A stretch of 64,000 nt of DNA from Plotosus lineatus (GCA_024760905.1 CM045729.1:50859580-50923579), one strand, 5' to 3'; shown: positions 24,715 to 36,229, counted from the stretch's first letter. Notes: generated by a model not told the origin, from the letters alone. Made by a program: numbers and translations.

Positions 24715-26058
24715 TTAGTCCTTATTTAAAAATTAGCATATTGTGATAAAGTCATTATTTTCTGTAATGTACTGATAAAAATTAAACTTTCATATATTTT
24801 AGATTCATTGCACACCAACTGAAATATTTCAGGTCTTTTATTGTTTTAATACTGATGATTTTGGCATACAGCTCATGAAAACCCAAAATCCCTATCTCAA
24901 AAAATTAGCATATCATGTTCAGGTAGTCTAAACGAGCTATTAACCTAATCATCTGAATCAACCAATTAATTCTAAACACCTGCAAAAGATTCCTGAGGCT
25001 TTTAAAAACTCCCAGCCTGGTTCATTACTCAAAACCGCAATCATGGGTAAGACTGCCGACCTGACTGCTGTCCAGAAGGCCATCATTGACACCCTCAAGC
25101 AAGAGGGTAAGACACAGAAAGAAATCTCTGAGCGAATAGGCTGTTCCCAGAGTGCTCTATCAAGGCACCTCAGTGGGACGTCTGTGGGAAGGAAAAAGTG
25201 TGGCAGAAAACGCTGCACAACCAGAAGAGGTGACCAGACTCTGAGGAAGATTGTGGAGAAGGGCCGATTCCAGACCTTGGGGAGCCTGTGGAAGCAGTGG
25301 ACTGGGCTACAGGTGCCGCATTCCCCAGGTCAAGCCAGTTTTGAACCAGAAACAGCGGCAGAAGCGCCTGACCTGGACTACAGAGAAGCAGCACTGGACT
25401 GTTGCTCAGTGGTCCAAAGTACTTTTTTCGGACGAAAGCAAATTTTGCATGTCATAAAGCTTTATGGAGATGAAGATTTCATTTTTCAGCACGACCTGGC
25501 ACCTGCTCACAGTGCCAAAACCACTGCTAAATGGTTTACTGACCATGGTATTACTGTGCTCAATTGGCCTGCCAACTCTCCTGACCTGAAGCCCATAGAG
25601 AATCTGTGGGATATTGTGAAGAGAAAGTTGAGAGACACCAGACCCAACACTGTGGATGAGCTTAAGGCCGCTATCGAAGCATCCTGGGCCTCCGTAACAC
25701 CTCAGCAGTGCCACAGGCTGATTGCCTCCATGCCACACCGCATTGAAGCAGTCATTTCTGCAAAAGGATTCCCAACCAAGCATTGAGTGCAGAACTGAAC
25801 ATAATTATTTGAAGGTTTACTTTTTTGTACTAAAAGCACTTTTTTTTTTTTATTGGTCGGATGAAATATGATAATTTTTTTAGATAGGGATTTTTGGTTT
25901 TTCTTCATTTTTTTGCCAAAATGATCAATATTAAAACAATAAAAGGCTTGAATTACTTCAGTTGTGTGTAATGAATCTAAAATATATGAAAGTCTAATGT
26001 TTATCAGTACATTACAGAAAAGAATGAACTTAATCACAATATGCTAATTTTTTGAGTA

Positions 26059-26059
<1 letters not shown>
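24714..26059 (+). mobile_element. Tc1-like transposon with ~200-bp inverted repeats
   Basis: Left arm starts cttagtccttatttaaaaat and runs to about 24915; the right arm from about 25868 ends aatatgctaattttttgagt. The arms are imperfect inverted copies. Each arm also contains an internal copy of the terminal motif (ctcaaaaaattagcatat at 24897). Between them lies a transposase pseudogene. TA runs flank both sides. Confidence 0.9.
25043..25786 (+). pseudogene. Tc1-like transposase, frameshifted and internally deleted
   Basis: Tc1 transposases cut and paste DNA at TA sites using a DD34E catalytic triad. The 247-residue frame begins MGKTADLTAVQKAIIDTLKQ and contains the first helix-turn-helix (QKEISERIGCSQSALSRHL). 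The reading frame is then wrong from about 25310: the proper frame (25251-25457) carries WSKVLFSDESKF with the first catalytic Asp. About 200 bp are missing after SDESKF. The main frame then resumes with FIFQHDLAPAHSAKT (second Asp) and NSPDLKPIENLWDIVKRKL (catalytic Glu), and ends near normal. Typical length is about 340 residues. The long frame is therefore a chance fusion and not an active enzyme. Confidence 0.9.

Positions 26060-26124
<65 letters not shown>
26060..26124. repeat. (TA)n microsatellite
   Basis: An uninterrupted run of about 65 bp directly after the Tc1 right terminus. Confidence 0.95.
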
Positions 26125-26127
<3 letters not shown>

Positions 26128-26264
26128 ATAAGGTTGTTTTTCTTGGACATTTCAATATCGCCAAATGCAGGCTACTGTGAAAACCATTATCATAATGGTT
26201 TTGAAATAGAATTTGCTTAGTTCACAGGCGTGACTTGTATATGAGACTTATGTACTACTTTATT

Positions 26265-26645
26265 CAGTTCATTTTCCGTAACCGCTTAATCCTAATTAGG
26301 GCCACGGGGAGGCTGGCACCCATCCCAGCCAACCCCGGGCAAGGGCAGAGTACACCCTGGACAGCTTGCCAGGCAATCGTAGGGTGGAAACACACTGACA
26401 GCTATGCATCTACTCATCTACTTGTCAAATGTCAGCAATGGTTCTTTTAAATGAACCTCACACCATAGACTGTGAGAGACATTGCCAACCTTTGATAACC
26501 CAATTAGCTGCACTGGAAGGGACAGTGACAACCTTGTGGAGAGTGGGACTCGAACCCCCAACCTTTGGATCAGTGATTCAGCACCTTACCACCAGGCTAC
26601 CACTGCCCACTTCCCCCGCGCTATACCACTAGGCCACCACTGCCC
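26265..26645 (-). mobile_element. SINE S1, type 2 tail, with duplicated head
   Basis: Inverted copy with a type 2 tail at its left and S1 body. The normal head ends ggctaccactgccc at about 26610. A second partial head follows, cgctataccactaggccacc then actgccc, before the target duplication. The 12-bp duplication tactactttatt is at 26253-26264 and 26646-26657, so both heads were inserted together. Confidence 0.87.
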
Positions 26646-26730
26646 TACTACTTTATTACTATTCCAAAAGAGACCTTCACGTACACAAGACAGCAGTCTA
26701 TATAAATTCCTTGAGAACCTTTGGAAAAGC

Positions 26731-26816
26731 AAAAAATTTTAAATTCATGATGTGTGACGGATCCCATAAAATAAAAACCAGGAGGTAAGTCACACATCAT
26801 GAATTTAAAATTTTTT
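26731..26816. repeat. Perfect 28-bp inverted repeat with 30-nt loop
   Basis: Positions 26731-26758 (ending ttcatgatgtgtgac) are exactly complementary to 26789-26816 (starting gtcacacatcatgaa). No transposon end was recognised around it. Confidence 0.8.
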
Positions 26817-27582
26817 TAAATTCACTACTTATTTAAAATAATAGGAAACACATATGAGAGTTGAAAATCATATATGTTATATTTCCAGTGAAATACACAT
26901 TCAGTAGTGAGATTGAGGTTCAGATTAAAATCTCTTGAATAAACTGTTTGCAGCAGTATAATTAATAGCTAATGGAGAACTCTGTCAGAAATTGTATTTA
27001 TTATATAGTCCAGAGGAGCCCTGGTTGTTTAAAAAAATCCCTATTTTACACTTAGAGCAACAGTTCTGCTGCGCCGCAGATGCTGAATGTAATGAAGGGT
27101 GAAAGAGAGCTTTTCATTGAGGGCAATATTAGAATGAAGTTTCCAGTGTTTATCTGATGCATTTGACATGATTCTCTCATTTCCTCTCCTGAGATGTTAA
27201 TGTCCATGTATGTCGAAATTGTAAATGTATAGTGAAATGGAATCACATGCCATGGATTATTACACAAGGGTCATGTGCATTTGTTATTTGTTTGGGAATA
27301 TTATGTGTCCCTTGGATCGTACGTGATGTACGTTATTAAGAGTTCAGCTAGCATAGTCTGGTTCAATGGTGAAATTTTTGTGATCAGTATTAATAATCAT
27401 CCATGTATAATTATATAGGATATGACCAAAAAGAAAGTTGGAAGTATAGCATGGTATGAGATGTCTGTGCATGATAGAAGATGAAGAATTGACTTTCCTG
27501 GAGCTTACGGATGATGACAGAAGGACAATGCACAGAGCCCTCCCTGGCCTCAAGCACTGTTGGGATGAACTGGAACACTGAC

Positions 27583-27720
27583 TGCACCCCAGACATCATC
27601 AGGCATCAATACCTGACCTCACTACTGGCTGAATAAACATAAATCCTACAACCACACTCCAAAGTCTAGTGGAAATCCTTTCCAGAAGAATAAAGCAAAG
27701 GGGGCGACGAGATCTGGAAT
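27583..27720 (+). pseudogene. Possible Tc1-like transposase C-terminal remnant
   Basis: A broken + strand reading contains LTSLLAE, then a segment resembling the leucine/serine-proline region at the end of Tc1 transposases (about DLTxxLLAEW ... ESLP), with several stops. The surrounding text (actgcaccccagacatcatc) resembles a dispersed fish element that I recall only loosely. Confidence 0.35.
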
Positions 27721-29320
27721 GGAATGTTCAAACTTTTGTACAAAGAGTGGAAGGTACTTGATGTGAGATGAATATGGGAGAATTATTTTTGTTCTCACTG
27801 CGTGTTATCAGTTCAAATAAATTAAATAAATAAAAAGGTGTATGATTATTCCACTTAACCCTGAAACATCAAAGCAGTTTTTGTTAAATGGTGGCTTTGT
27901 TCATGTGGCGAGCTGTAATTTGTCTTGCCATTGTTTTATTTTTCTAATTAGCAAAGCTAGCAGCCTTTGGAACGCTATAGCTTTCAAGCACAGTGACGTT
28001 TCTGAAAAAATAACCCGTGTACGTGGTTTCTTTTTGCTGTAACCTAGTCATTTAAGTTAGTCCTGTGGTATGGGTTTAGTCAATGCAACTACAAATGTGA
28101 GGCGCTCCACCGAATGTAGGTGCTTGTCGCAAGTGACGTATGGTGCTTGTGAGACAAAGCGCGGCTTATTCGGACTTCCGATCTTTCAAGTGAGCAAGTG
28201 CGCGTTGAATACTTGTTTAGTACTCAACCTTCACAAATATTGAACGGTAAAAACCAGGGTTCAGCCAACTGTCACAATATTTATGTAAGCTTAAAATATG
28301 AGGTTCGGACCCAAACTTATTGTAGACCTGCACAAACATACCCGAGTATGAAATGTCAGACTTTTGACACATGCTTCTTTTTTCTCTCGGTCTTTTTTTA
28401 ACTGCAAATTTAACACTTTTGGATTTGCTGGCTTAAAGCAATGTGGACTACAGTTTGTTGGTTTGTTTATTTGTTTGTTTTCAAGCTTTTAAAGTTATGC
28501 ATGTTGCAATATTTTCCCTTATTTGACTATGCCAGTCAATATTGCTTTATTTAATTGGCAGTCCGCCCAATTTGTTTACAGAATTTCTGCTTTGATTCAC
28601 ATGTTAAATTCATCATGTCACACTGGCGCAGTGACCGGTAAACATGCACTGATGTGTTCATGCACAGGGTTGCTACAGGCATTCTGACTTTGTGTATTCT
28701 GTGTGTGCTGAGTGGTTGAAGATGCAGAACTCACAACTGGAAAACCACTGTAATCTTCTGAACAGGAGAGAAGGTGTTAGTATGGACAAGTCCAAATACA
28801 TACACAGTAGACCTCTTCAAAATTGACTTTTTTCATCAAACATATGCAAACTGATATTTTCCCCATTCTCCAATGTCTAAATTAACTAAATATACCAGTT
28901 ACTTTGATCTTGGACCTTAGCTATGCCTGCCCTGAGAGCCATGTAGTTTTATTGTTGACGTTTTTCAAAAACGCTGCAAAATTCGGGATATTATGACTTT
29001 GTTTTCATTGTAGCTTCTCAGAGGTCGATGCTATAGCGTTAAAAGCGGTACCAAATGCAAGCCAAATAAAATTTTCTTGCATATGGTAGTAAACACATAA
29101 ACACCTGGGTAAATTTTAACTAATAAATACCTATTTTTTGTGCTTCGAAAGGATGACAAACGATACATAACTTTGTCTCAAAAATGTTACTCTTAATGCA
29201 GGTATATCACAATCACATATTATCACTAATTATGTTTTTTCTCTTCATTTTTGATTGTCAATTGAGATTTAGTTGTTAAGATTTGTGAACTGCTGACATC
29301 ATGGTATCTAGAAGACAACT

Positions 29321-29675
29321 GTCTGTCTTCCTTTCGGCTTTTTTCCTTTTACTCGGGAGTCGCCACAGCGAATCATCTGATTCGCACATTTGATTTGGCA
29401 GAGGTTTTTTCGTTGGATGCCCTTCCTGTCACAACTCTTTTTAGCAAGGGACAGAAACACGCTGATGACTTTGCAGCTACTCTTTACGAAGGTCAGCAAT
29501 GGTTCTTTTACATGCCTCTCACCATAGACAGTGAAAGACATGGCCCGCCTTTGATAACCCAGTTAGCTGCACACGGGGGGGGGACAGTGACAACCTTGTG
29601 GAGAGTGGGATTCGAACCCCCAACCTTTGGATCAGCGATCCAGCACCCTATACCGCTAGACCACCACTGCCCCCT
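29321..29675 (-). mobile_element. SINE S1, type 1 tail, full length
   Basis: Full inverted copy: tail cttcctttcggctttttt, body, and head with box B gggattcgaaccccc and box A taccgctagacca. It is flanked by a 21-bp duplication, 29300-29320 and 29676-29696, with two differences (catggTA/CTtctagaagacaact). Confidence 0.9.
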
Positions 29676-29925
29676 CATGGCTTCTAGAAGACAACTACGT
29701 AGTGGTAAACTGGTCAGCGATACAAGTGACCGGGATGAACCAACTGAGAAGAAAAGAAAGGTGGCGACACCTGCCACAAGGTCGTTCAGTGATGTGTGTC
29801 TCATTGGGCAACTCAGCTCCAGCATCAGGGGCTCTCAACTTCCGAGTAATCGCCAGGTTTTCCAGTATTCCCTGCATTTGAGGAATGAGAATCCCAACAT
29901 AGACAACAGGTCTCTTAGCCCATGA
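29676..29925 (+). CDS. Unrecognised ORF inside foldback element
   Basis: From the ATG at 29677 an 82-codon frame begins MASRRQLRSGK and contains a basic stretch (EKKRKV, resembling a nuclear localisation signal) and SSSIRGSQLPSNRQVFQYSL, then stops at TGA 29923-29925. The composition and location suggest the N-terminus of the element's own transposase or an accessory DNA-binding protein. I cannot identify the family. A copy of the same start codon and following codons lies upstream of the SINE (29301), because the SINE target duplication spans the start. The frame may once have continued past the stop. Confidence 0.4.
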
Positions 29926-30809
29926 TACAGTGAATGCCATTTTGCCATTCTGGAGTATGGCAAGGATTAAAACTCTAACTCGACCAAATACAGTGTCCCA
30001 ATTGTTTGTGCTTTAAAATTATTTAAAATTTCCACAGGTGTTCATATGTTTTGTTGTGTTTACTACCATGTGCAAGAACATGTTATTGGATTTCATTTGG
30101 TAACCACTTTTTGTAGCATCGACCTCTGGGAAGCTACAATGAAAACAAAGACAGAATATCCCCAATTTTTCAGCGTTGTTGAAAAATGTCAACAATAAAA
30201 CTACATGGCTCTTGGGGCATGTATAGCCATGGTCCAAGCTCAAAGTAACTGGTATATTTAGTTAATTTAGACCTTGGAAAATGGGGAAAATATCAGTTTG
30301 CATATGTTTGATAAAAAAATTCAAATTTGAAGGGGTCTAATAGACAGCCAAAAAAAAAAAAATTTAAAAACTCACTCTGTCTCTGATTTAATAAACCTTC
30401 AGGCCAGGCTTTAAACCAAATTGTGGAATTGGTGTTGATATTCTAAAACCATGGCAAAAATTATGCAATCAATCCATGACCATGATACTGCGATTGTGAC
30501 CCAAACTTATTATCCTCTAATAAGCTGGAAAAAATGCCACTAATCAAATTCATTTAATTTAAATTGTTTGAGGTGTGATTTAGTGGTGAAAAATGTTACT
30601 TCGCATTGAGAAGGTTCAGGGTTTGTATACCAGGTCCTTTTCTGTATTGAGCTTGGATGTTTGTTCAGTGTACATTGGTGGCACAGTGGCCAGCTATTCC
30701 CACTGTTGGATTTTTGTGCATTGAATGTAAAAAATTCCGAATGCCATAAATGGAAACGTCCAGTGATTGCATGGCCTTCTGCCATGTGCTCCACTTTCCA
30801 TGTCCATGC

Positions 30810-30990
30810 ACATTAGGTCATGACTCTCAATTGCTCAAAGGTGTGAATGTGAGTGCAAGTGCAGGTGTGTCTGTTTTAACTCTGCCATAAACTGGTCACT
30901 GTTCAGGATGTACCCCGCCTTGTATTTGAAGTTAGCTGGGATTGGTTGCAGCTTCCCTGTGATCTGATGGATAAGTGATGCATATAATGC
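30810..30990 (+). mobile_element. S2-type repeat fragment
   Basis: Contains cacattagg, gtgaatgtgagtgcaagtgc, a gatgtaccccgccttgtatt block and a terminal gatggataagtgatgcat, in the order seen in other S2 copies. The head is missing and divergence is high. Confidence 0.45.
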
Positions 30991-31189
30991 AGTGTAAATA
31001 ATAATGTAAAAATAATGTAAATGCAAAAAATATGCATGTTAATATGCCTGGTGATTGTCGTCTACATCGCTGTATGTTAAACCACTTTTTATCACTAATA
31101 ACAACCTGTCAACTGTGAAAACAACAGAAACACATCAGCATGTAGGAAGACAGTGAATAAATAGTGGCATGTTATCAAAACTGAATGTA

Positions 31190-31420
31190 AGAGTGCTTGT
31201 ATGGGTTTCCTCTGTGAACTCAAATTTCTCCACACATCCCAAAGACATGGACATTAGGTTAACTCCCTTCTCTAAATTCTCCTTTAAATGTGAATGATTG
31301 TGTCTGTGTTAGCTCTGAAATGGATTGGCAACCTGTTCTGAGTGTACCTCACTTCTTGCCTGAAGTTCGTTGTTATTGGCGGCAGCTTTCCTCGCAACAC
31401 TGATAGATAAGCTGTATAAA
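31190..31420 (+). mobile_element. S2-type repeat fragment
   Basis: Carries S2 middle and tail landmarks: tgggtttcctc, cccaaagacatggacattag, gttaact, gtgtacctcacttcttgcct and gatagataagctgtataaat. No head is present. Confidence 0.5.
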
Positions 31421-31682
31421 TAGTGCCAGTGATTATAGCGATTAAAAGTGCTGTAGATTATTGAAAGAATTTGGTAACGGGCAGAATGGTAAAACCACGG
31501 CTGCTGCTCGGGTTAACCGTGTGTACAGTTTTATCTGTTCTCTTTGTGCACATGTGGTTTACACTGGGTTCTCTGGTTTTCTCCTAATGAACAAAATGTG
31601 TGAATGTCCTGCCTACATGATGTCCTACGATGGGCTGGACATTCGATGGGCTGGACATGTGATGGGCTGGGCATAAATTAAT

Positions 31683-31684
31683 TA

Positions 31685-31715
<31 letters not shown>
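31683..31715. repeat. (TA)n-(GA)n short microsatellite
   Basis: About 20 bp of TA followed by gagagagagag, upstream of the large palindrome. Confidence 0.85.
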
Positions 31716-31777
31716 GATTTTCTGAGTAGATCCTTCCGTAGGAGAGTGCTCAATACTTTTTGGTAGAGCAAATAAAC

Positions 31778-31997
31778 AAAAGGACAGGACAAAGGCTTTC
31801 TATTGAAACTCCATTTATCACTACAGATCTGTTTCGAGGGGTGGTGAAACCATCCCCTCTCTTCAGGTGATTACAGAAGAATAATAAAGAAGAATTCTTC
31901 TGTAATCACCTGAAGAGAGGGGATGGTTTCACCACCCCTCGAAACAGATCTGTAGTGATAAATGGAGTTTCAATAGAAAGCCTTTGTCCTGTCCTTT

Positions 31998-31998
<1 letters not shown>
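31778..31998. repeat. Perfect 105-bp inverted repeat (hairpin), 11-nt spacer
   Basis: Left arm 31778-31882 starts aaaaggacaggacaaaggct. Right arm 31894-31998 is its exact reverse complement over 105 positions by manual comparison. The spacer is aataaagaaga. Arms contain ggggtggtgaaaccatcccc, which is itself partly self-complementary. Preceded by about 60 bp of unpaired sequence and followed at once by (TA)n. No protein frame. The ctgaagagag...cgaaacagatc wording loosely recalls Penelope-like element ends, but I cannot confirm that. Confidence 0.93.

Positions 31999-31999
<1 letters not shown>

Positions 32000-32039
<40 letters not shown>
32000..32039. repeat. (TA)n microsatellite
   Basis: TA run between the large palindrome and family C element C1. 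Confidence 0.93.
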
Positions 32040-32043
<4 letters not shown>

Positions 32044-32573
32044 GATCCCTCACTTTCCGCGGTTAATTGGGACCGAGATCCCCCTGCGACCACTGAATTC
32101 CACGAAGTAGGATCACCCCCCCCCAACTCCCCCGACTGATGTATACGTACATGTATATGTTTATATAATATCAATAAATACATATTCAATACTATAAATG
32201 CTTATAATAACAATTAAACATTAAAAAATAATGCATGAGATGTAAATAAAATATAAATACACACACATACAGACGCGCACGTGCACTCAGATGCACACCT
32301 CACAAAAATGTAACTAGTTTTGATGGGAGGGTTTGGGTTGTTTTTTGTTTTGTGTTTGTTTAGGGTTTTATTTTATTTTATTTTATTTATTTATTTATTT
32401 ATTTATTTTTGCATAATTGGCCTTGTTTTGCAGGCATTTTCCTTAACTTTTTCTCCTATTCTTTCTTATTCTTTCTTAATTTCCTTATTTATTAATTCGA
32501 TGAACATTTTTAGAAAAAAACATGATGCACTGAAGCCGCATGAATTGCAGCTCGAAGTAGCGAGGGATCCCTG
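32040..32573 (+). mobile_element. Family C TA-transposon, complete non-autonomous copy
   Basis: Ends cagagatccctcactttccg and cgaagtagcgagggatccct are inverted. The AT-rich interior is shared with C2 (36683) and C3 (63538): ataaatacacacacatacag, ttgcataattggccttgttt. (TA)n arrays touch both ends. No coding sequence. Confidence 0.85.
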
Positions 32574-32575
32574 TG

Positions 32576-32578
<3 letters not shown>

Positions 32579-32617
<39 letters not shown>
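32579..32617. repeat. (TA)n microsatellite
   Basis: TA run directly after element C1, followed by gtgtgtg. Confidence 0.93.
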
Positions 32618-32624
<7 letters not shown>

Positions 32625-33000
32625 AGTTTTATGGCACTGCATTATGAATTATTTTGCTTATGAAATCATAGCCTCTGCAGTATTTCTAATGTGAGATTGA
32701 GTCAAGGCTGTCAGTCTCTGGTTAGTCTCTCCCTCCCGACCTCCTGCATTGAGAGAGCTGCTTTCAACGAAAGCCTTACATAAGGTAGCGATAGCAGTAG
32801 TCGGATGTTGTGTGATGCGTGGGAAGACAGGAGATGCTGGGTGAGATCTCGAGAGAACTTGCAGTCTAGAGTCTGTATTCATGTTTCAGTTATAAACCAA
32901 GTCATGGCTGTGGTGTCCACGTAGGTGTGTGTAAGAATTTTAGTGTTGGTCTCATGGGCAGGGTCAGGATTATTTACCTTTGTTGTCTGTGCATTTGTGC

Positions 33001-33004
<4 letters not shown>

Positions 33005-33091
<87 letters not shown>
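33005..33091 (+). repeat. (GT)n microsatellite
   Basis: An uninterrupted GT run of about 87 bp. Confidence 0.96.
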
Positions 33092-33093
<2 letters not shown>

Positions 33094-33539
33094 TGTTTGA
33101 GTCCGTGCAGAGTGGCTTCTCAGTATAAAACCCTAATATCAATGCATTTTCATTAAATAATAATGCTACCCATTTGTTTGTTATTTCACAGGATACGTCT
33201 GATGTGTGTGTTATTTAATTCAGTTTAATCCCACTAGATTTCTGCTCAGTAGCAAAACACACAGCTACAACGGCAACACTGCAGAGAGAGAGAGAGAAGA
33301 AGGGAGGAGGTGCAGAGCTTCTGAGAATGAAAGAGGTAAAGGACAAGAGAAAAAAGTGGAGTGAAAACAGACAAGTGACTGACTATAGAGAGACATTTAA
33401 TTTTATATTTATAATTTTAAATTAAATTATTATATTATATTTTAATTTTAAATGTATGTTTATAAAACATAAAAAACCCTCCACATTAACCATTTTAACC
33501 AATTTGCAGACGTTTTTGAGTCACAGAATATCGGAGGAG

Positions 33540-33775
33540 CTGTAGCATGATGGTGTAGTGCTTAGCATGTGCGCCTCATAGCAAAAAGGTCCTGGGCTCA
33601 AATCCTGGGCGTTTCTGAGTGGGGTTCGCATGTTCTCCCCGTGTGTGTGTGCATAAATTTCCTCCAGGTACTCAGTTTTTCCCTGCAGTGGTCTGGCAAG
33701 TTGCTCAAGGTGTACCCCACCTTCACCAAGAGCCGACTGAGGTAGACTCAGCTTCCTGGCTACCCTAATGGGATA
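33540..33775 (+). mobile_element. S2 tRNA-headed repeat
   Basis: Head gatggtgtagtgcttagcat with box B-like tcctgggctcaaatcctggg, then gtggggttcgcatgttctcc, and a tail with ctcaaggtgtaccccacctt and gccgactgaggt. It is an old and diverged copy. Confidence 0.65.
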
Positions 33776-34734
33776 ATCATCATCATTTCTTACCTCGTGG
33801 CCTGCACTCGGCCATAGGGCACGACTGCGTAAAGAATGTATATTCCAGCAGCCGATTTAGCTCTCTAGAATCCATCACAGTTGTCTGTGCTTGATCTATC
33901 CCAAGCAGATTTTCTATTTTCGTTCAGGTCTTATTGAGTGTTCTTTTATTGAACAGCTTCTGTTTTTGTAGTGAGCAGCAAACCTGGCCCATATATCAGG
34001 TACTGTATTGCGTTTGGCGGCGATACTTTATTGAGCGTGATTTTGTTATAATATAAGTAGTTGTTCGTTTGTTATCTTAAAAGCCCAGTTGAGTGACAGG
34101 GTTCACACCCTTCTTCAGTCTTAAAACAAGGTGGAGTATTTTTTCTGACAGATCTTCCCATCGCCATCTTTCTCAAAAAGCCATTCCATATGGTCTCAAT
34201 CTTTTGAAGGTCAGCAGCTGACAGATCCTGTGGTTGAATTCCAAATAGAATTCAAATCCATATGAAGCAGTTTGGAAAAGGAATGAATGAAAAGTATATT
34301 GGAGTAGATATGGACAGACAGCATCTATGGGACAGTGTTTAGAAACACAATGCTACTGTGAGAATGTGCTGGGATTCTTTACTGAATAGCACTGGAAGTT
34401 CAGCCTCTCAGTAAGAATCTTCTTTGCTTCTTTATATGGCTTAATGTGGTGTGTTGAATAATGCTGCTGAAGAATGTGTTACAGCTTTATTCAATTTGTA
34501 GATTGCAGCCGACAAATTCAAGAATGATAGAATGCTTGCGCGGCTTTCTATATGGGGTGAACACATCATTCCCAACTGTTATTAGAGCATGGCACTAAGT
34601 TTGGGGCATTTGTTGGCCATGCGCAGTACTTGACAATGACTTATGGGTGCCACTATCTCCTGGTGTGTTTGTAGATTCGACCCCTCACAGTACGGACAGA
34701 AGACATTCAGCACAGCCAGAAAACTACTTCTGGG

Positions 34735-35109
<375 letters not shown>

Positions 35110-35624
35110 TGGCCCTGAGGTATATCCCTTCTTTGGCCAGAGTAAGATGAGGGGCAGTGCCATGGTTGTTTTGAAGAAAATATCCCGAATAACATCACTG
35201 GGCTTACCACAGAATGCACAATTATTTATATTGATTCAAAGTTAGTTTACAAAGGATACTAGAGCTAAATTAGATTTGTGCAAATAAATTTACACTTACT
35301 TACATAAGAACTGTTCAGCCCAATAAGATCTCAAAATGTTCTCGCTGCAATCAATTTGTATTCCTTCCATGCCAGGTTGAAAAACTTATTTTTTTTTTAT
35401 TTACACTACATAAGCTCAAGCATTTAAAAAATGAATGAATGAATGCATGGTTAAAAATCGAAAGACTATTTAACAAACATAGATTAGTATACTGGATATT
35501 ATTTGTATATTTACATGACTTTTTGGCACCTGAATTTGGGCAAAAATCATGACAGAACTCCTTTAAAAATGCCTAACATGAGGAAGAATGTGAGGAGTTT
35601 CATATAAAAAGCCAGTATTCATCA

Positions 35625-35870
35625 TTCATTCATTTTCTGAATTGCTTAATCCTAATTAGAATCATATGGACGTGGGCGCCCATCATAACCATTTCTAAGC
35701 TAAGGGGGGACAGCTCTGGACAGCTCATGCAAGCTCATGTTGTAGGGCCAACACACATACACATTCACAACCACTCGTACTCATTCTCACACTTCGGGGC
35801 CATAGGGGACAGCCAATTAGAGTACTGTGCATGTTTTTGGACTGTGGAATGAAACCTTAGTACCCGAACC
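35625..35870 (-). mobile_element. S2-type repeat, inverted
   Basis: On the minus strand: a tail (ttcattttctgaattgcttaa complement), a CA-rich middle (cacacatacacattcac) and gtgcatgtttttggactgtg, then a degraded head. The order matches other inverted S2 copies. Confidence 0.5.
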
Positions 35871-36229
35871 ATTGGCCAGGAGGGAGCTGACGTGTACCCA
35901 TTACTGTACCCATACCTTTTGTCCGCCACACGCGTGAGGAGAGTTGAAGAGGCTATCTTGGCTTGTGGCTATGAAGTATCTTGGCTTGTTTTGAGATCAT
36001 TGCAGTGTTATATTTCGTTATCGCCGAAACCCCTCTACAATCGGAACGATATTGAAGCAAAAGTGTTTCGTTGAACAAGACCTCCGATCTCGCAAGAAAG
36101 CAAGTTAATATTGAATGAGGACCTCTGATCTTTCAAACAGGTACTGTAATTCTGCTTTAAATATTTAAACATTTAAATAGAATTGTTCCGTCAGCTTCGC
36201 ATTTGGCAAAACACACCATAGAGACATGG

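Larger units (their letters stand above)
28808..30339 (+). mobile_element. Foldback DNA element with ~300-bp inverted repeats
   Basis: The left arm (about 28810-29118) starts gacctcttcaaaattgac and the right arm (about 30023-30337) ends as its complement, ttgaaggggtc, with TA outside both. Long identical stretches such as catatgcaaactgatatttt and the complement of agctacaatgaaaacaaaga run through both arms. The interior holds an ORF (29676-29922) and an S1 SINE. I do not recognise the superfamily; the TA duplication is compatible with Tc1/mariner/pogo-like integration. Confidence 0.78.

Noticed and set aside
25043..25786. Intact 247-residue Tc1 transposase
   Set aside because: The frame crosses a frameshift and an internal deletion; the first catalytic Asp lies in another frame.
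29395..29925. 176-codon frame starting upstream in the SINE
   Set aside because: The first 94 codons are antisense S1 SINE sequence; only the part from 29677 may belong to the foldback element.
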